A stretch of DNA of 64,000 nucleotides from Chloroflexota bacterium (lineage in GTDB: Bacteria; Chloroflexota; FW602-bin22; JACPRP01): assembly GCA_016210495.1 (NCBI GenBank), contig JACQUC010000200.1, forward strand, positions 3,622-67,621. Direction: 5' to 3'. The translations under genes were made by a program, and so were the position numbers. Below are positions 9,339 through 18,461 of this stretch, one piece after another. The notes beneath the pieces were generated by a model, which saw only the letters and a program-made list of their open reading frames with translations, had not been told where the DNA came from and made no database searches. Every line of letters starts with the position of its first letter. Positions within the stretch are counted from its first letter, which is position 1.

Positions 9339-11573
9339 CTATCCGATGTCTCGGCTGACACTCGACACATCGCGTATCGACTCCAGCTTCGACAGAATCC
9401 GACTCAGCTTGTCGATGCTGCTGATTTCGAGAGTAGCCGTAATGGTGGCCGTGCGGTCCGGATTGGTGACGGCGCTGACCGACGACATGTTGATCTTGTC
9501 CTCGGCTACGACGGAGGCCACGTCTCTTAGTAGGCCGTCCCTGTCCCAGGCTTCGATGCGCAGCCTCACGGGAAACACCTGGTGCTCGACGCGGCCCCAC
9601 TCAACGCTTACCAAACGCTCTCTCTCCTGCTCGGCAAGGATATTGTGGCAGTCCTTGCGGTGGACGGTGATGCCCTTGCCCCGCGTGATGTAGCCCACGA
9701 TTTCGTCACCCGGCAACGGGTTGCAACAGCGCGCCAGTCGGGTGAGCAGGTCTCCCACCCCCATCACCTTCATGCCACGCGTGGTTTCGGCGGGCTCGCG
9801 CTCCACAACAGGGAAAGAAACCTCGCTCTCGCGGGTCTGCTCCGTCGCGAGCTTGGCCGCTATCTGCTGCGGACTGATATCCCCATAGCCAATCGCCGCC
9901 AGAAAATCGTCCAGACGCTCGAACTTGAACGCCTCGGCGACCGACTCCAGTTTCTCCTGGACCAGCCCCATTCGAGAGAGCTCTTTCTCCAGCAGCTCAC
10001 GCCCGCGGCTAACGTTCTCATCCCGCCGCTGCCTTCGGAGCCACTGGCGAATCTTCTCCCTGGCGTGAGCTGTCTTAATATAGCCAAGATTGGGATTGAG
10101 CCAGTCCCGACTTGGCCCCTTTGGCCCCTTGGTCGTGAGGATCTCGACGATCTGCCCGGTCTGAAGCTGATAGTCAAGCGGGACCAGACGACCGTTCACC
10201 TTTCCGCCGACACAGCGGTGGCCAACGTCGGTGTGAATACGGTAGGCAAAATCCAGCGGCGTGGCGCCCGCCGGCAAATCTTTGATCTCTCCTTTGGGGG
10301 TGAAAACATACACCTGATCGCGGAAGATATCGGTCTTTAGGTTCTCGACGAACTCTTCAGCGCCGCCCGCCACATCCTTTTGCCAATCCAGCAACTGACG
10401 CAACCAGGCTATCTTCTGCTCGAACCTTGAGTCGCGTTTCCCGCCTTCCTTGTATCTCCAGTGCGCCGCGACACCGTACTCGGCGAGCCGGTGCATCTCG
10501 TGCGTGCGAATCTGTATCTCCAGCGGCTTGCCTTCGGGCCCCACGACCGTGGTGTGCAGAGACTGGTACAAGCTTTCTTTCGGCATCGCTATGTAGTCAT
10601 CAAACTGGCCGGGGATTGGATGCCATAAGGAATGGATGACCCCCAGAGCGCTGTAGCAATCGGGAATCTCATCCACAAGCACGCGTACGGCCAGCAAATC
10701 GTAGATCTGGCCGAAGTCGACGCCCCGACTCTGCATCTTGCGGTAGATGCTGTGGATGTGCTTAGGCCTCCCGCTAACGTCGGCGACGATGCTCACGCGC
10801 TGCAGCTCCTCCTCGATCAGCTTGATGACCCCAGAGATGTACCTCTCTCGCGCGTCCCTTCGACCAGCCAGCAAGCCCGCGATCTCCTTGTACTTGTGCG
10901 GCTCGAGATGGCGGAAAGACAGGTCTTCAAGCTGCCATTTCATTTGCCAGATTCCCAAACGGCTGGCCAGCGGTGCGTAGATCTCCAGCGTCTCCTGTGC
11001 GATTTGACGTCGCTTCACCGGTGTAAGATACACGAGAGTGCTCATGTTGTGCAGTCGATCCGCCAGCTTGATCAGCACCACGCGAATGTCCTCGGCCATG
11101 GCCAGGAACATCTTGCGGACGTTTTCCGCCCAGGCGTTCAGCTCGTCCTCGCTCTGCTTGCTGATCCTGCGCTTGCTCTCCTCGATGACCTCCCAGTTGA
11201 TCCGGCTTAGCTTAGTCACCCCATCGACTAGCTTGGCAATCTCCGGCCCAAACGCCTTCTCGATCTTATCCAGCGACACTCCGGTATCTTCGGGCACGTC
11301 GTGCAGCAGGGCCGCGGCCACCGCAGCAGCGTCCAGGTGCAGATCTGCCAGAATCCGGGCCGTCGCCAAGGGATGGGTGACATAAGGATCACCAGAACGT
11401 CGAACCTGAGATCCGTGCGCCTCCTTAGCAAACTCGTAAGCGCGCCAGACCATTGCCAGATCCGACGGGCTAAGGTAGGTCTGTAGTTTCTCACTAAGAA
11501 CTTCAGCCATCATCTGGACGTCGTACACCGCAAGAACATCCGCATCCACCACCCTTTCGGACTTCTTCGGCAC
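9339..11573 (-). CDS. rel: Bifunctional (p)ppGpp synthetase/hydrolase Rel
   Basis: Makes and degrades the stringent-response alarmone (p)ppGpp. From the GTG at 11573 it has 744 residues, a usual long-RSH length. Domains in order: HD hydrolase (LLHDVPEDTG, H91-D92), RelA/SpoT synthetase (FDDYIAMPKESLYQSLHTTV; EIQIRT), TGS (VYVFTPKGEIKDLPAGATPLDFAYRIHTDVGH), a zinc-finger/helical part (CCNPLPGDEIVGYITRGKGI) and a C-terminal ACT domain. The GTG start is preferred because AGGGAG lies seven bases before it, and because an ATG further upstream at 11669 falls inside a stable leader hairpin. The intact HD motif predicts hydrolase as well as synthetase activity. Expression may be controlled through the leader at 11605-11683. 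Confidence 0.93.
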   Translation of the reverse strand: MPKKSERVVDADVLAVYDVQMMAEVLSEKLQTYLSPSDLAMVWRAYEFAKEAHGSQVRRSGDPYVTHPLATARILADLHLDAAAVAAALLHDVPEDTGVSLDKIEKAFGPEIAKLVDGVTKLSRINWEVIEESKRRISKQSEDELNAWAENVRKMFLAMAEDIRVVLIKLADRLHNMSTLVYLTPVKRRQIAQETLEIYAPLASRLGIWQMKWQLEDLSFRHLEPHKYKEIAGLLAGRRDARERYISGVIKLIEEELQRVSIVADVSGRPKHIHSIYRKMQSRGVDFGQIYDLLAVRVLVDEIPDCYSALGVIHSLWHPIPGQFDDYIAMPKESLYQSLHTTVVGPEGKPLEIQIRTHEMHRLAEYGVAAHWRYKEGGKRDSRFEQKIAWLRQLLDWQKDVAGGAEEFVENLKTDIFRDQVYVFTPKGEIKDLPAGATPLDFAYRIHTDVGHRCVGGKVNGRLVPLDYQLQTGQIVEILTTKGPKGPSRDWLNPNLGYIKTAHAREKIRQWLRRQRRDENVSRGRELLEKELSRMGLVQEKLESVAEAFKFERLDDFLAAIGYGDISPQQIAAKLATEQTRESEVSFPVVEREPAETTRGMKVMGVGDLLTRLARCCNPLPGDEIVGYITRGKGITVHRKDCHNILAEQERERLVSVEWGRVEHQVFPVRLRIEAWDRDGLLRDVASVVAEDKINMSSVSAVTNPDRTATITATLEISSIDKLSRILSKLESIRDVSSVSRDIG

Positions 11574-11604
11574 GACCAACTCCCTATCTGTCGACCAAAC
11601 AATC

Positions 11605-11683
11605 AAAAAACCGTACGGTGAAGCACGCGAAGCGCGCTCCAAAGCCCCAGTGCTTCCGCTCCGCATCACCCTTCGTACGGTTT
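11605..11683 (-). terminator. Terminator-like leader hairpin in front of rel
   Basis: On the minus strand, AAACCGTACG (11683-11674) pairs perfectly with CGTACGGTTT, and the 3' arm runs into T6 at 11610-11605. Inside, GAAGCAC pairs with GTGCTTC as a second stem. It lies between the rel promoter and the rel GTG, so it may be an attenuator. It could also end transcripts from rsmE. Confidence 0.65.
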
Positions 11684-11692
11684 ACACTATGG

Positions 11693-11721
11693 AGTATACC
11701 CTAAGCAGGCTTTTTGCGCAA
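11693..11721 (-). promoter_or_regulatory. rel promoter
   Basis: TTGCGC (11721-11716), a 17-base spacer and TATACT (11698-11693) on the minus strand. The predicted transcript start is at about 11686, at the first bases of the leader hairpin. Confidence 0.65.
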
Positions 11722-11729
11722 TGAGATTG

Positions 11730-12494
11730 CTACTCGCCCATGTCTCCCATCTCGTGCAGCGTGATAGCGGCAGTCACAATCGCCGCCGTCTCCGCTCGCA
11801 GAGTGCGAGCGCCCAAGCTCACTGGCACGATACCGTAAGCTCGCGCCCGCTGAACTTCGGCCACAGAAAAGCCACCTTCGGGGCCGATGAAGATATTTAT
11901 CGAGAAAGGTTTCCCCGGAACTCCATTATCGCCCGATGTACGCCGCAGAAACGAGCGCATCCCCAGCATCTCCTCCCCCTCCCACGCCAGAAGCGACACG
12001 ACACGGGATTCCTCGCACGCCTGCTGGAAAAGCTGCGCCGACCGAAGCGTGGGCATCTTTCCCCGCCCAGACTGCTCGGCAGCCTCAGCTATGATCCTCT
12101 GCCATCGCTGTATTCGTGACGCGCTCGCCTCGTCGATATTGCCCACCAGTGAGCGCTCGCAGATCGTCGGCACGAAGGCCACAACGCCCAGCTCTGTGCA
12201 CTTCTGTAGCACTAGTTCGAACCTGCTACCCCGCAGCAAGCCCTGGTACAGCGTGATCTTGGTGCGCGGCTCGGTCGTCACCAGCGACTTGCCTCGCACG
12301 CGTCCCGTTACCAGCGTGGAGTCCGCGGAGGTGATCTCGACCTCGTACTGCCAGCCCGAGTTATCCAGCACCACGACTGTATCGCCCAGGCCCAGACGCA
12401 GCACGTTGTGAATTTGGTGCGCTTGGGGACCCACCAGCGACACGGTGCTCCGGCCTATCGACTGTGGCGAAACAAAGAACCTATGCACGCCCAT
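11730..12494 (-). CDS. rsmE: 16S rRNA (uridine1498-N3)-methyltransferase RsmE
   Basis: Methylates U1498 of 16S rRNA. It is a SPOUT-fold enzyme of 254 residues. The start MGVHRFFV is typical for the family (RFFV close to the N-terminus of the PUA-like domain). The SPOUT knot region is visible as NIFIGPEGGFSVAEVQRA and SLGARTLRAETAA. The ATG lies inside the end of prmA (14-base overlap), so prmA and rsmE are translationally coupled; dnaJ-prmA-rsmE form a minus-strand cluster. Confidence 0.93.
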   Translation of the reverse strand: MGVHRFFVSPQSIGRSTVSLVGPQAHQIHNVLRLGLGDTVVVLDNSGWQYEVEITSADSTLVTGRVRGKSLVTTEPRTKITLYQGLLRGSRFELVLQKCTELGVVAFVPTICERSLVGNIDEASASRIQRWQRIIAEAAEQSGRGKMPTLRSAQLFQQACEESRVVSLLAWEGEEMLGMRSFLRRTSGDNGVPGKPFSINIFIGPEGGFSVAEVQRARAYGIVPVSLGARTLRAETAAIVTAAITLHEMGDMGE

Positions 12495-13413
12495 CAGCAG
12501 CTTTCTGGCCGACAACTGCGAACCAGTCCCCCATTTTGCGCCGGGATAGGCCCCCGATACCAGCCGCGCAAATCGATTCCTCGACCCATCCCACGTGTTC
12601 CTCGATAATACCGCTCACTAGCAGGACACCAGAAGGACGCACTGCTGCCACCAGGTGATCGGCAAGCTCCACGATCACTCTCGAGATAATGTTTGCAACC
12701 ACCAGGTGGAATCCGCCTCTCCACGAACCATCGTTCTCCCCTGTCCATGGCAGGGTCCCCAACTGGACTCGTACGATCTTCTCCACCCTATTGGCCTCGA
12801 CGTTGCGTCGGGCAACCTCAACGGCGACACTGTCCACGTCCAGAGCGAGCACCGCCTCGGCGCCCGCCTTAGCTGCCGCGATGGCCAGAATGCCAGACCC
12901 AGTGCCAATGTCGAGGACTCGCTCTGAGCCCCTCAGGACGTTTTCTAGCTCGATGAGGCACATCTGCGTGGTAGGATGAAGTCCGCTGCCAAAGGCTGAT
13001 CCGGGATCGAGCTCTATCACAAGATCGTCGGCTTGCGCCGCATATTCCTGCCAGGACGGCTTTATGACGATTCGCCGCCCCACCCGATGCACGTGGAAAT
13101 GGCGCTTCCAGGAGTTCTGCCACTCATCCTCTCTGAGGACCTTCGAGCTGAGCTCAGATACTGGCCTGAGGAGACCAAGGTGCCAGAGATCTCGCTCGAT
13201 CTGCGCCTGCTTATGGTGGGCGGTATCGTCCAGCGGCAGATAGCCTTTGACCACCACGGGTTTATCCAGGTTTATGCGATAGCCAGTGCCATCAGAAAAC
13301 GGGGTGATGTCTTCCTCGACCACCACCCCGCCGTGCACGTATCGCCCTAGAACCTCGCTCGTGGCCTCGACGCACTCCGCGTCGACCCGCACCGTAAGCT
13401 CCAGCCAGTCCAT
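12481..13413 (-). CDS. prmA: Ribosomal protein L11 methyltransferase PrmA
   Basis: Class I SAM-dependent methyltransferase that modifies ribosomal protein L11. It has 310 residues from MDWLELTV. The N-terminal substrate-recognition domain covers about residues 1-115. The SAM-binding motif is VLDIGTGSGILAIAAAK, preceded by PGSAFGSGLHPTT, which is specific to PrmA. VVANIISRV corresponds to the catalytic-region NxL motif. Its 3' end overlaps rsmE. A double-hairpin repeat separates it from dnaJ. Confidence 0.92.
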   Translation of the reverse strand: MDWLELTVRVDAECVEATSEVLGRYVHGGVVVEEDITPFSDGTGYRINLDKPVVVKGYLPLDDTAHHKQAQIERDLWHLGLLRPVSELSSKVLREDEWQNSWKRHFHVHRVGRRIVIKPSWQEYAAQADDLVIELDPGSAFGSGLHPTTQMCLIELENVLRGSERVLDIGTGSGILAIAAAKAGAEAVLALDVDSVAVEVARRNVEANRVEKIVRVQLGTLPWTGENDGSWRGGFHLVVANIISRVIVELADHLVAAVRPSGVLLVSGIIEEHVGWVEESICAAGIGGLSRRKMGDWFAVVGQKAADGRA

Positions 13414-13434
13414 AATTCGTCTCAATTGTGGCAG

Positions 13435-13486
13435 GTTTGAAGCCTGACTGTACGGGCAGGCTTCAAACGGGCGGGTTGCAACCCGC
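13435..13486. repeat. Tandem inverted repeats between dnaJ and prmA
   Basis: Two perfect stems stand side by side: GTTTGAAGCCTG (13435-13446) with CAGGCTTCAAAC (13457-13468, loop 10), then the 16-bp palindrome GCGGGTTGCAACCCGC (13471-13486). Neither has a T-tract. It looks like a REP-type element or an RNA-processing hairpin pair rather than a terminator. Confidence 0.65.
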
Positions 13487-13488
13487 TC

Positions 13489-14616
13489 CTACTCGACCCC
13501 CAGTGCATCCTTGACTCTGCCGAAGAACCCCTTGTCGTCGTGATGCGCAAGGCCAATGCCGAACGACTTGGCAAGCTGAAGCACTAACTGGCGCTGCTCA
13601 TCCGTCAGTTGGTTGGGTATGTTCACCCTCACCTTCACCTGCATATCACCCCTTCCGTTGCCACGGAGGTAGGGAACCCCTTTGTCTTTGACGCGAAACA
13701 CCTTTCCGCTCTGCGTGCCTGCCGGAATCCTCAATTTCGTCCTGTCACCACCCACGACAGGCAGCTCAACTTCGTCGCCCAAGACCGCCTGCACGAAGTG
13801 AATGGGCAAGTCAAACAGGATGTCGTTACCCTGGCGCCTGAAAAGAGGATCTTCCTTGACGTGGATGACGACGTAGAGACTACCGGGAACGCCCCCTCTG
13901 GCGCCGGCTTCACCCTCGCCAGCAAGCTTCATCTGAGAGCCATCGTCTACCCCTGCCGGAATGGTGACCGACAGGCGCCGTATTGTGCGGACCCTACCAT
14001 CGCCCCGGCAATGCCCGCAGGGCTGAAGAACTATCTTGCCCTCGCCCCGACAGCGCTCGCACGCGGACACGTTCAGGAGTTGTCCGAAAAAAGACTGAGA
14101 TACTCGCCGAACCTCTCCGGTTCCGTTGCACGCGGGGCATCGGACCGGCTGAGTTCCGGCTTCGGCTCCCGTGCCCATGCAGGCTGAACACATTTCCCAA
14201 CGAGGAACTTCCAGTTCGCGCTCACAGCCGAAGACGGACTCCTCGAAGGCGATTGTCAAGTCATACCTTAGATCGGCGCCGCGCTGTGCAGCCCGTCTGG
14301 TGGTCGTCCCACCGCGATACCCAAAGAACGTCTCGAAGATGTCACCGAAGCCAAACGGATCGAATCCGGGACCTGCTCCCCCGGAGCCGGAGCCTTGCAG
14401 GCCAGCGTGGCCAAACTGATCGTACAGCTTGCGCTTCTGAGGATCGCTGAGAACCTCGTATGCCTCGTTGACCTCCTTGAACCGCGCCTCGGCACCCTCG
14501 TTATTATTGACATCAGGATGGTACTGTCGCGCCAGCTTCCGAAAGGATTTCCTAATCTCTTCTTCGCTGGCGCTCCTTCCCACGCCCAAGAGGTCGTAGT
14601 AATCCCGTTTGTCCAT
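13489..14616 (-). CDS. dnaJ: Chaperone protein DnaJ
   Basis: Hsp40 co-chaperone that stimulates DnaK ATPase; 375 residues, full length. J domain with HPD (YHPDVNN, about residue 33), then a Gly/Phe-rich region ([18 protein letters not shown]). Four zinc-binding CxxCxGxG repeats follow ([32 protein letters not shown]), then the C-terminal substrate-binding domain. This is a type I DnaJ. dnaK and grpE are not adjacent. Confidence 0.95.
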   Translation of the reverse strand: MDKRDYYDLLGVGRSASEEEIRKSFRKLARQYHPDVNNNEGAEARFKEVNEAYEVLSDPQKRKLYDQFGHAGLQGSGSGGAGPGFDPFGFGDIFETFFGYRGGTTTRRAAQRGADLRYDLTIAFEESVFGCERELEVPRWEMCSACMGTGAEAGTQPVRCPACNGTGEVRRVSQSFFGQLLNVSACERCRGEGKIVLQPCGHCRGDGRVRTIRRLSVTIPAGVDDGSQMKLAGEGEAGARGGVPGSLYVVIHVKEDPLFRRQGNDILFDLPIHFVQAVLGDEVELPVVGGDRTKLRIPAGTQSGKVFRVKDKGVPYLRGNGRGDMQVKVRVNIPNQLTDEQRQLVLQLAKSFGIGLAHHDDKGFFGRVKDALGVE

Positions 14617-14661
14617 ACCCCTGCTACCCTGTGCTCGAACGCGTTAGCCTCGCTGAAACTA

Positions 14662-16911
14662 CTACCTTTTTGGGCCGTACGGGCGACCCGGGCCCTCTCT
14701 GGAATCGGGTCTCCTTGGCAGGAACGGCCTTCGTTCCGGCTCCGGACCCCGCCGAGGCTCTTCCGTCCTTCCCCTCGGATACGAGGGACCCGGTCCGGCC
14801 GGACCCGGCCGCCGCGCGGGCGCCGGCTTGGCTGGAGTCCCTTCCAGCACGGCTCGTCTCGATAGGTTGATCCGTCCCTGGGAATCGATTTCGACTACCT
14901 TCACCATGATCTCATCGCCCATGCCAACGACGTCCTCGGCACGAGATACGTAGTAGTCCGCAAGATCAGGCAGTCTAACCAGACCTTCCTTGCCCGGAAG
15001 TATCTCCACAAACGCGCCAAAGTTCGTGATCCTGGTGACCTTGCCAAGGTACACACCGCCAAGCTCGACGTCCTTGGTGAGACGCTCGATCATTGTCAGC
15101 GCCTTTTGCGCGGAGTCCGGTTTCGTCGAGCTGATGAAAACGGTGCCGTCCTCTTCCACGTCGATCTTGACGCCCGTCTCCTCCTGAATGCCTCGGATGG
15201 TGCGGCCGCCCGGGCCAATGAGCGCCCCAATCTTCTCCACCGGTATCTTCGTACGCAGCATACGCGGCGCGTGCGGCGACAGCTCTGGCCGCACCTGCGC
15301 GATGGTATCCAGCATTCGATCCAGAATGAACAGTCTAGCGCCTTTCGCCTGAGCCAGCGCTCGCTCCATCACGTCGTACGAAAGACCTTTCACCTTAATG
15401 TCCATCTGTAGTGCCGTCACGCCCTCTGTCGTACCTGCCACCTTGAAGTCCATATCGCCAAGATGGTCCTCGATGCCCTGGATATCGGTCAAAACCGCGT
15501 AGTGGCCCTCCTTGCCCGTCACCAGCCCCATAGCAACGCCGGCTACCGGCGTGGCGATGGGCACACCGGCGTCCATCAGCGCCAGAGTGCTGCCGCAAAC
15601 GCTGGCCATCGACGTCGAGCCGTTCGAGCTCAAGACCTCGGAGACAAGGCGAATAGTGTAGGGGAAATCGTCCGTCGTGGGAATGACTGCCGAAAGTGCT
15701 CGCTCCGCCAGCGCTCCGTGGCCCACTTCTCTCCTGCCCGGAGAGCCGACTCGCCTCACTTCGCCCACGCTGAAGGGCGGGAAGTTGTAATGGTGCATAA
15801 AACGCTTGGTCTCTTCCAGTCCCAAGCCATCGATGATTTGCTCGTCAGAGATCGACCCCAGTGTCGCGATGCTCAAGACCTGCGTCTGCCCGCGAGTAAA
15901 GAGACCTGAACCGTGCGTCCTGGGCAAAAGCCCCGCTTCACAAACTATCGGCCGAATTGTCGTTAGATCACGACCATCTGGCCGAATGCCCTTCTCCAAG
16001 ATCTTCGTGCGGACCTCTGTCTTCTCGAGGTCTTCGAGAACCTCATTCAGGTCCTTTTCGTCGTGCGCGTCACCAAGTTGGGCAATCACATCCTTCTTGA
16101 GATCGTCTCGCAAGCCCTCGCGGACGGTCTTGTCCGTCTGATTGACCACCTCGGCCATCCTGCCGCCAACAGCGGCCTCGACCCCGGCCCTGGTGGTCGC
16201 CGGCACCTGGCGTACAGGGAACTGAGACTTGGGCTTGCCAATGTCCTTTCGCATTTGTTCCTGCAGGTCGATCAGCGCCTGAAGCTCGCTGTGGCCGAGC
16301 TTGATGGCCTCGAGCATCTGAGATTCCGACATCTGCTTGGCCCCAGCCTCGACCATCACCACGGCGTCCCTGCTACCGGCCACGACCAGCTCGAGCTTGC
16401 TGTCCGCCAGTTGCGAGACCGTTGGATTCACGATAAACTGGTCGTCCACGTACCCAATCTTAACGGCTCCAACCGGCCCCTCGAAAGGAATATCCGAGAT
16501 AGTGAGCGCAGCCGACGCGGCAATTATGGACAACACGTCCGGCTCGTTTTCCTGGTCAGCCGATAGCACAGTAACTATTATCTGAACGTCATTGCGAAAT
16601 CCCTTGGGGAACAAGGGACGAATTGGTCGGTCCGTCAAGCGACAGGTAAGAATGGCATTCTCGCTAGGTCGGCCTTCCCGCTTGAAGAAACCTCCCGGAA
16701 TCTTGCCGGCAGCGTACAATCGCTCTTCGTAGTCGACCGTCAAAGGAAAGAAATCTATGTCTGGACGCGGCGCCCTGGTCGCGGTGGCAGTGGCGAGGAC
16801 GACGGTGTCTCCATAGCGGATGACCACAGCACCGTTCGCTTGCTGCGCCAGCTTTCCGGTTTCGATGGAAAGCGGCTTCCCTCCTATCACCACCTCATAA
16901 CGTTCCATCAT
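14662..16911 (-). CDS. pnp: Polyribonucleotide nucleotidyltransferase (PNPase)
   Basis: Phosphorolytic 3'-5' exoribonuclease. It has 749 residues: two RNase PH-like domains (first: YGDTVVLATATA, FKREGRPSENAILTCRLTDRPIRPLFP; second: GRDLTTIRPI, GLFTRGQTQVLS, GDMDFKVAGTTEGVTALQMDIK), a KH domain (IGALIGPGGRTIRGIQEETG) and an S1 domain (GVYLGKVTRITNFGAFVEI). The tail of about 55 residues is rich in Pro, Arg and Gly (RRPGPAGPGPSYPRG) and is probably disordered and RNA-binding. GGAGG lies ten bases before the first ATG. rpsO is just upstream, the conserved rpsO-pnp order. Confidence 0.96.
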   Translation of the reverse strand: MMERYEVVIGGKPLSIETGKLAQQANGAVVIRYGDTVVLATATATRAPRPDIDFFPLTVDYEERLYAAGKIPGGFFKREGRPSENAILTCRLTDRPIRPLFPKGFRNDVQIIVTVLSADQENEPDVLSIIAASAALTISDIPFEGPVGAVKIGYVDDQFIVNPTVSQLADSKLELVVAGSRDAVVMVEAGAKQMSESQMLEAIKLGHSELQALIDLQEQMRKDIGKPKSQFPVRQVPATTRAGVEAAVGGRMAEVVNQTDKTVREGLRDDLKKDVIAQLGDAHDEKDLNEVLEDLEKTEVRTKILEKGIRPDGRDLTTIRPIVCEAGLLPRTHGSGLFTRGQTQVLSIATLGSISDEQIIDGLGLEETKRFMHHYNFPPFSVGEVRRVGSPGRREVGHGALAERALSAVIPTTDDFPYTIRLVSEVLSSNGSTSMASVCGSTLALMDAGVPIATPVAGVAMGLVTGKEGHYAVLTDIQGIEDHLGDMDFKVAGTTEGVTALQMDIKVKGLSYDVMERALAQAKGARLFILDRMLDTIAQVRPELSPHAPRMLRTKIPVEKIGALIGPGGRTIRGIQEETGVKIDVEEDGTVFISSTKPDSAQKALTMIERLTKDVELGGVYLGKVTRITNFGAFVEILPGKEGLVRLPDLADYYVSRAEDVVGMGDEIMVKVVEIDSQGRINLSRRAVLEGTPAKPAPARRPGPAGPGPSYPRGRTEEPRRGPEPERRPFLPRRPDSREGPGRPYGPKR

Positions 16912-16943
16912 CTAACTAGCCTCCATTAACATTCACTCGATAC

Positions 16944-16952
16944 ATATTATAC
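16944..16952 (-). promoter_or_regulatory. Extended -10 promoter for pnp
   Basis: TGGTATAAT on the minus strand matches the extended -10 form TGnTATAAT; no good -35 accompanies it. It lies about 33 bases before the pnp ATG. Confidence 0.5.
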
Positions 16953-17053
16953 CAGGCAGGAGCGGCGCAAAGCCAGGGGCCAACGTGACTAGCGCGTGAT
17001 ATAGTGCTTGCTACACGGATCACACGAACCTGCTCGGGGGCAGCAAGAGCAAA

Positions 17054-17072
17054 CCCAGGGACAATCCCTGGG
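17054..17072 (-). terminator. Hairpin between rpsO and pnp
   Basis: CCCAGGGA-TTG-TCCCTGGG on the minus strand, followed by TTTGCTCTT. It sits just after the rpsO stop. The T-tract is short, so it may be a weak terminator or a processing hairpin like the one between these genes in enterobacteria. Confidence 0.55.
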
Positions 17073-17099
17073 CAACACCCTTCACAGGTTTGGCATTTG

Positions 17100-17369
17100 C
17101 TATTTCCTGAGGCCAAGCTTGGACACGATCGCGCGATAGCGCTCTACGTCTTTGTGGGACAAGTAGGAAAGATGGCGACGGCGTTCGCCCACCAGCTTCA
17201 GCAAGCCACGTCGCGAATGGTGATCGTGGCGATGCACCTTCAGATGCTCGATCAACTGGTTGATTCGCTCCGTCAGGACCGCTATCTGCACCTCAGGCGA
17301 TCCCGTGTCCATGGCGTGGACACGATGTTGCTGAATGATGGCTTCCTTTCTGTCTTTCGGCAGTGGCAT
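17100..17369 (-). CDS. rpsO: 30S ribosomal protein S15
   Basis: Primary 16S rRNA-binding protein of the small-subunit platform. The usual 89 residues run from [14 protein letters not shown] to LGLRK. Family signatures are visible: [16 protein letters not shown] and [20 protein letters not shown]. The ATG at 17369 gives the standard length; the frame is open further upstream, but those residues are not S15. AAGGAAGAG lies upstream. Confidence 0.97.
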   Translation of the reverse strand: MPLPKDRKEAIIQQHRVHAMDTGSPEVQIAVLTERINQLIEHLKVHRHDHHSRRGLLKLVGERRRHLSYLSHKDVERYRAIVSKLGLRK

Positions 17370-17482
17370 CGATATTATCTCTTCCTTTCCGCACTCCAGA
17401 GGGGAACCAGCCGTCTGGCCGGGGTGGGATTCATCACATCCCGTACTTCCCAATTTCCTCGTCTCCCTTCTCGTTCCCGGCA

Positions 17483-17511
17483 ATTATAGCACAAGCGCTG
17501 TCAGCCTGCAA
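17483..17511 (-). promoter_or_regulatory. rpsO promoter
   Basis: TTGCAG (17511-17506), a 17-base spacer and TATAAT (17488-17483) on the minus strand, with TG two bases before the -10. It lies about 114 bases before the S15 ATG. Confidence 0.7.
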
Positions 17512-17513
17512 AT

Positions 17514-18203
17514 TCACTTGCGCGCGAAGCGGTAGCCGGTGCCACGTTCAGTCAAGATCAGTCTGGGCCTGCTGGGGTCCTCCTCTAGCTTGGTCCGCAG
17601 ATATCTGATGTACAGCTTCACGTAGCCGACCTCATCCACGAATTCAGGTCCCCAGACTTGCCCCAGCAGTTGCTGATGGGTTAGCACCCTCCCACTGTTT
17701 TGCACCAAGAATGCCAGCAGCCGGAACTCCCGACGTGTCAGATGCACTCGACGGTCTCGCACAAACACGTCATGGCTCTCGAAATCGACGTGCAACTCTC
17801 CGTCGTCGAACACGGCAATCTTATCTTGCGAGAGCTGAGGATTCGCCCGACGGAGCACCGCCCTGATACGCGCTATCAGCTCACGTAGCTCGAACGGTTT
17901 GGTCAGATAGTCGTCTGCCCCCAAATCCAGCCCGCGAATACGGTCACCTGTTTCTGATCGCGCCGTCAACACCAGAATGGGCACCTCCGATACTTCCCGG
18001 ACACGGCCACAGACTTTCCACCCATCTACTCCCGGCAGGGCGATATCGAGGAGAATGAGGTCCGGTCGCTCGTTGTAAAACTGTCTCAGGCCCTCCTGGC
18101 CGGTTTCGGCGGTCAATATGGAGAATCCGACACGCTGTAACGAGCTTCTAAGAAGCATCAGCAAGTCGCGATCGTCGTCAACTATCAGGATCTTGTGCGC
18201 CAT
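17514..18203 (-). CDS. OmpR/PhoB-family response regulator
   Basis: Two-component transcription regulator of 229 residues. The receiver domain (1-115) has the acidic pocket VDDD, phospho-acceptor D53 (LLDIALPG), LTARSE and YLTKPF (conserved Thr and Lys). The winged-helix DNA-binding domain (130-229) has LTRREFRLLAFLVQNSGRVLTHQQLL and YIRYLRTKLEED...RGTGYRF. It is closest in look to KdpE-like regulators. No partner kinase is adjacent in the same direction; the divergent kinase at 18739 is of a different class. A structured leader of about 250 bases precedes it. Confidence 0.9.
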   Translation of the reverse strand: MAHKILIVDDDRDLLMLLRSSLQRVGFSILTAETGQEGLRQFYNERPDLILLDIALPGVDGWKVCGRVREVSEVPILVLTARSETGDRIRGLDLGADDYLTKPFELRELIARIRAVLRRANPQLSQDKIAVFDDGELHVDFESHDVFVRDRRVHLTRREFRLLAFLVQNSGRVLTHQQLLGQVWGPEFVDEVGYVKLYIRYLRTKLEEDPSRPRLILTERGTGYRFARK

Positions 18204-18222
18204 TTCGCCCCCAAGAAACGAG

Positions 18223-18282
18223 CAAGAGCAATCTTTGAGAAACTAGCCACGCCTGCCTGGCTCACACCAAAGACTGCTCTTG
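18223..18282 (-). ncRNA. Leader stem-loop next to the response-regulator start
   Basis: CAAGAGCAGTCTTTG (18282-18268) pairs with CAAAGATTGCTCTTG (18237-18223) at 14 of 15 positions plus one wobble. The stem ends about 20 bases before the regulator ATG and is part of its probable 5' leader. Confidence 0.55.
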
Positions 18283-18298
18283 CGCTAGCACGCCACTT

Positions 18299-18340
18299 GC
18301 CGTCGTTGTGTTGACCAACTCCTGTACACTTCCCGACGGC
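18299..18340 (-). ncRNA. Second leader stem-loop
   Basis: GCCGTCG (18340-18334) pairs with CGACGGC (18305-18299) on the minus strand. It is the middle of three successive hairpins in the leader of the OmpR-type regulator. Confidence 0.45.
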
Positions 18341-18351
18341 GGCTGGCTATC

Positions 18352-18381
18352 AAAAAGGAGGTGCTTCTGTTCCACACCTCC
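18352..18381 (-). terminator. Intrinsic terminator inside the response-regulator leader
   Basis: GGAGGTG (18381-18375) pairs with CACCTCC (18363-18357) on the minus strand and is followed directly by TTTTTG. It lies about 75 bases after the predicted transcript start and 150 before the ATG, so it would yield a short RNA or act as an attenuator. Confidence 0.65.
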
Positions 18382-18461
18382 TCACACTAGTTGAGACTAT
18401 TATCTTCCTTAACGTGCGATTCCAAGGCTCTAACTTAACGATTTTCCTCCCTCGTTTTTAA

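Noticed and set aside
11605..11683. T-box or ykkC (ppGpp/guanidine/PRPP) riboswitch upstream of rel
   Set aside because: The T-box antiterminator motif and specifier stem are absent, and the ykkC core is not found; only a long terminator-like hairpin is visible.
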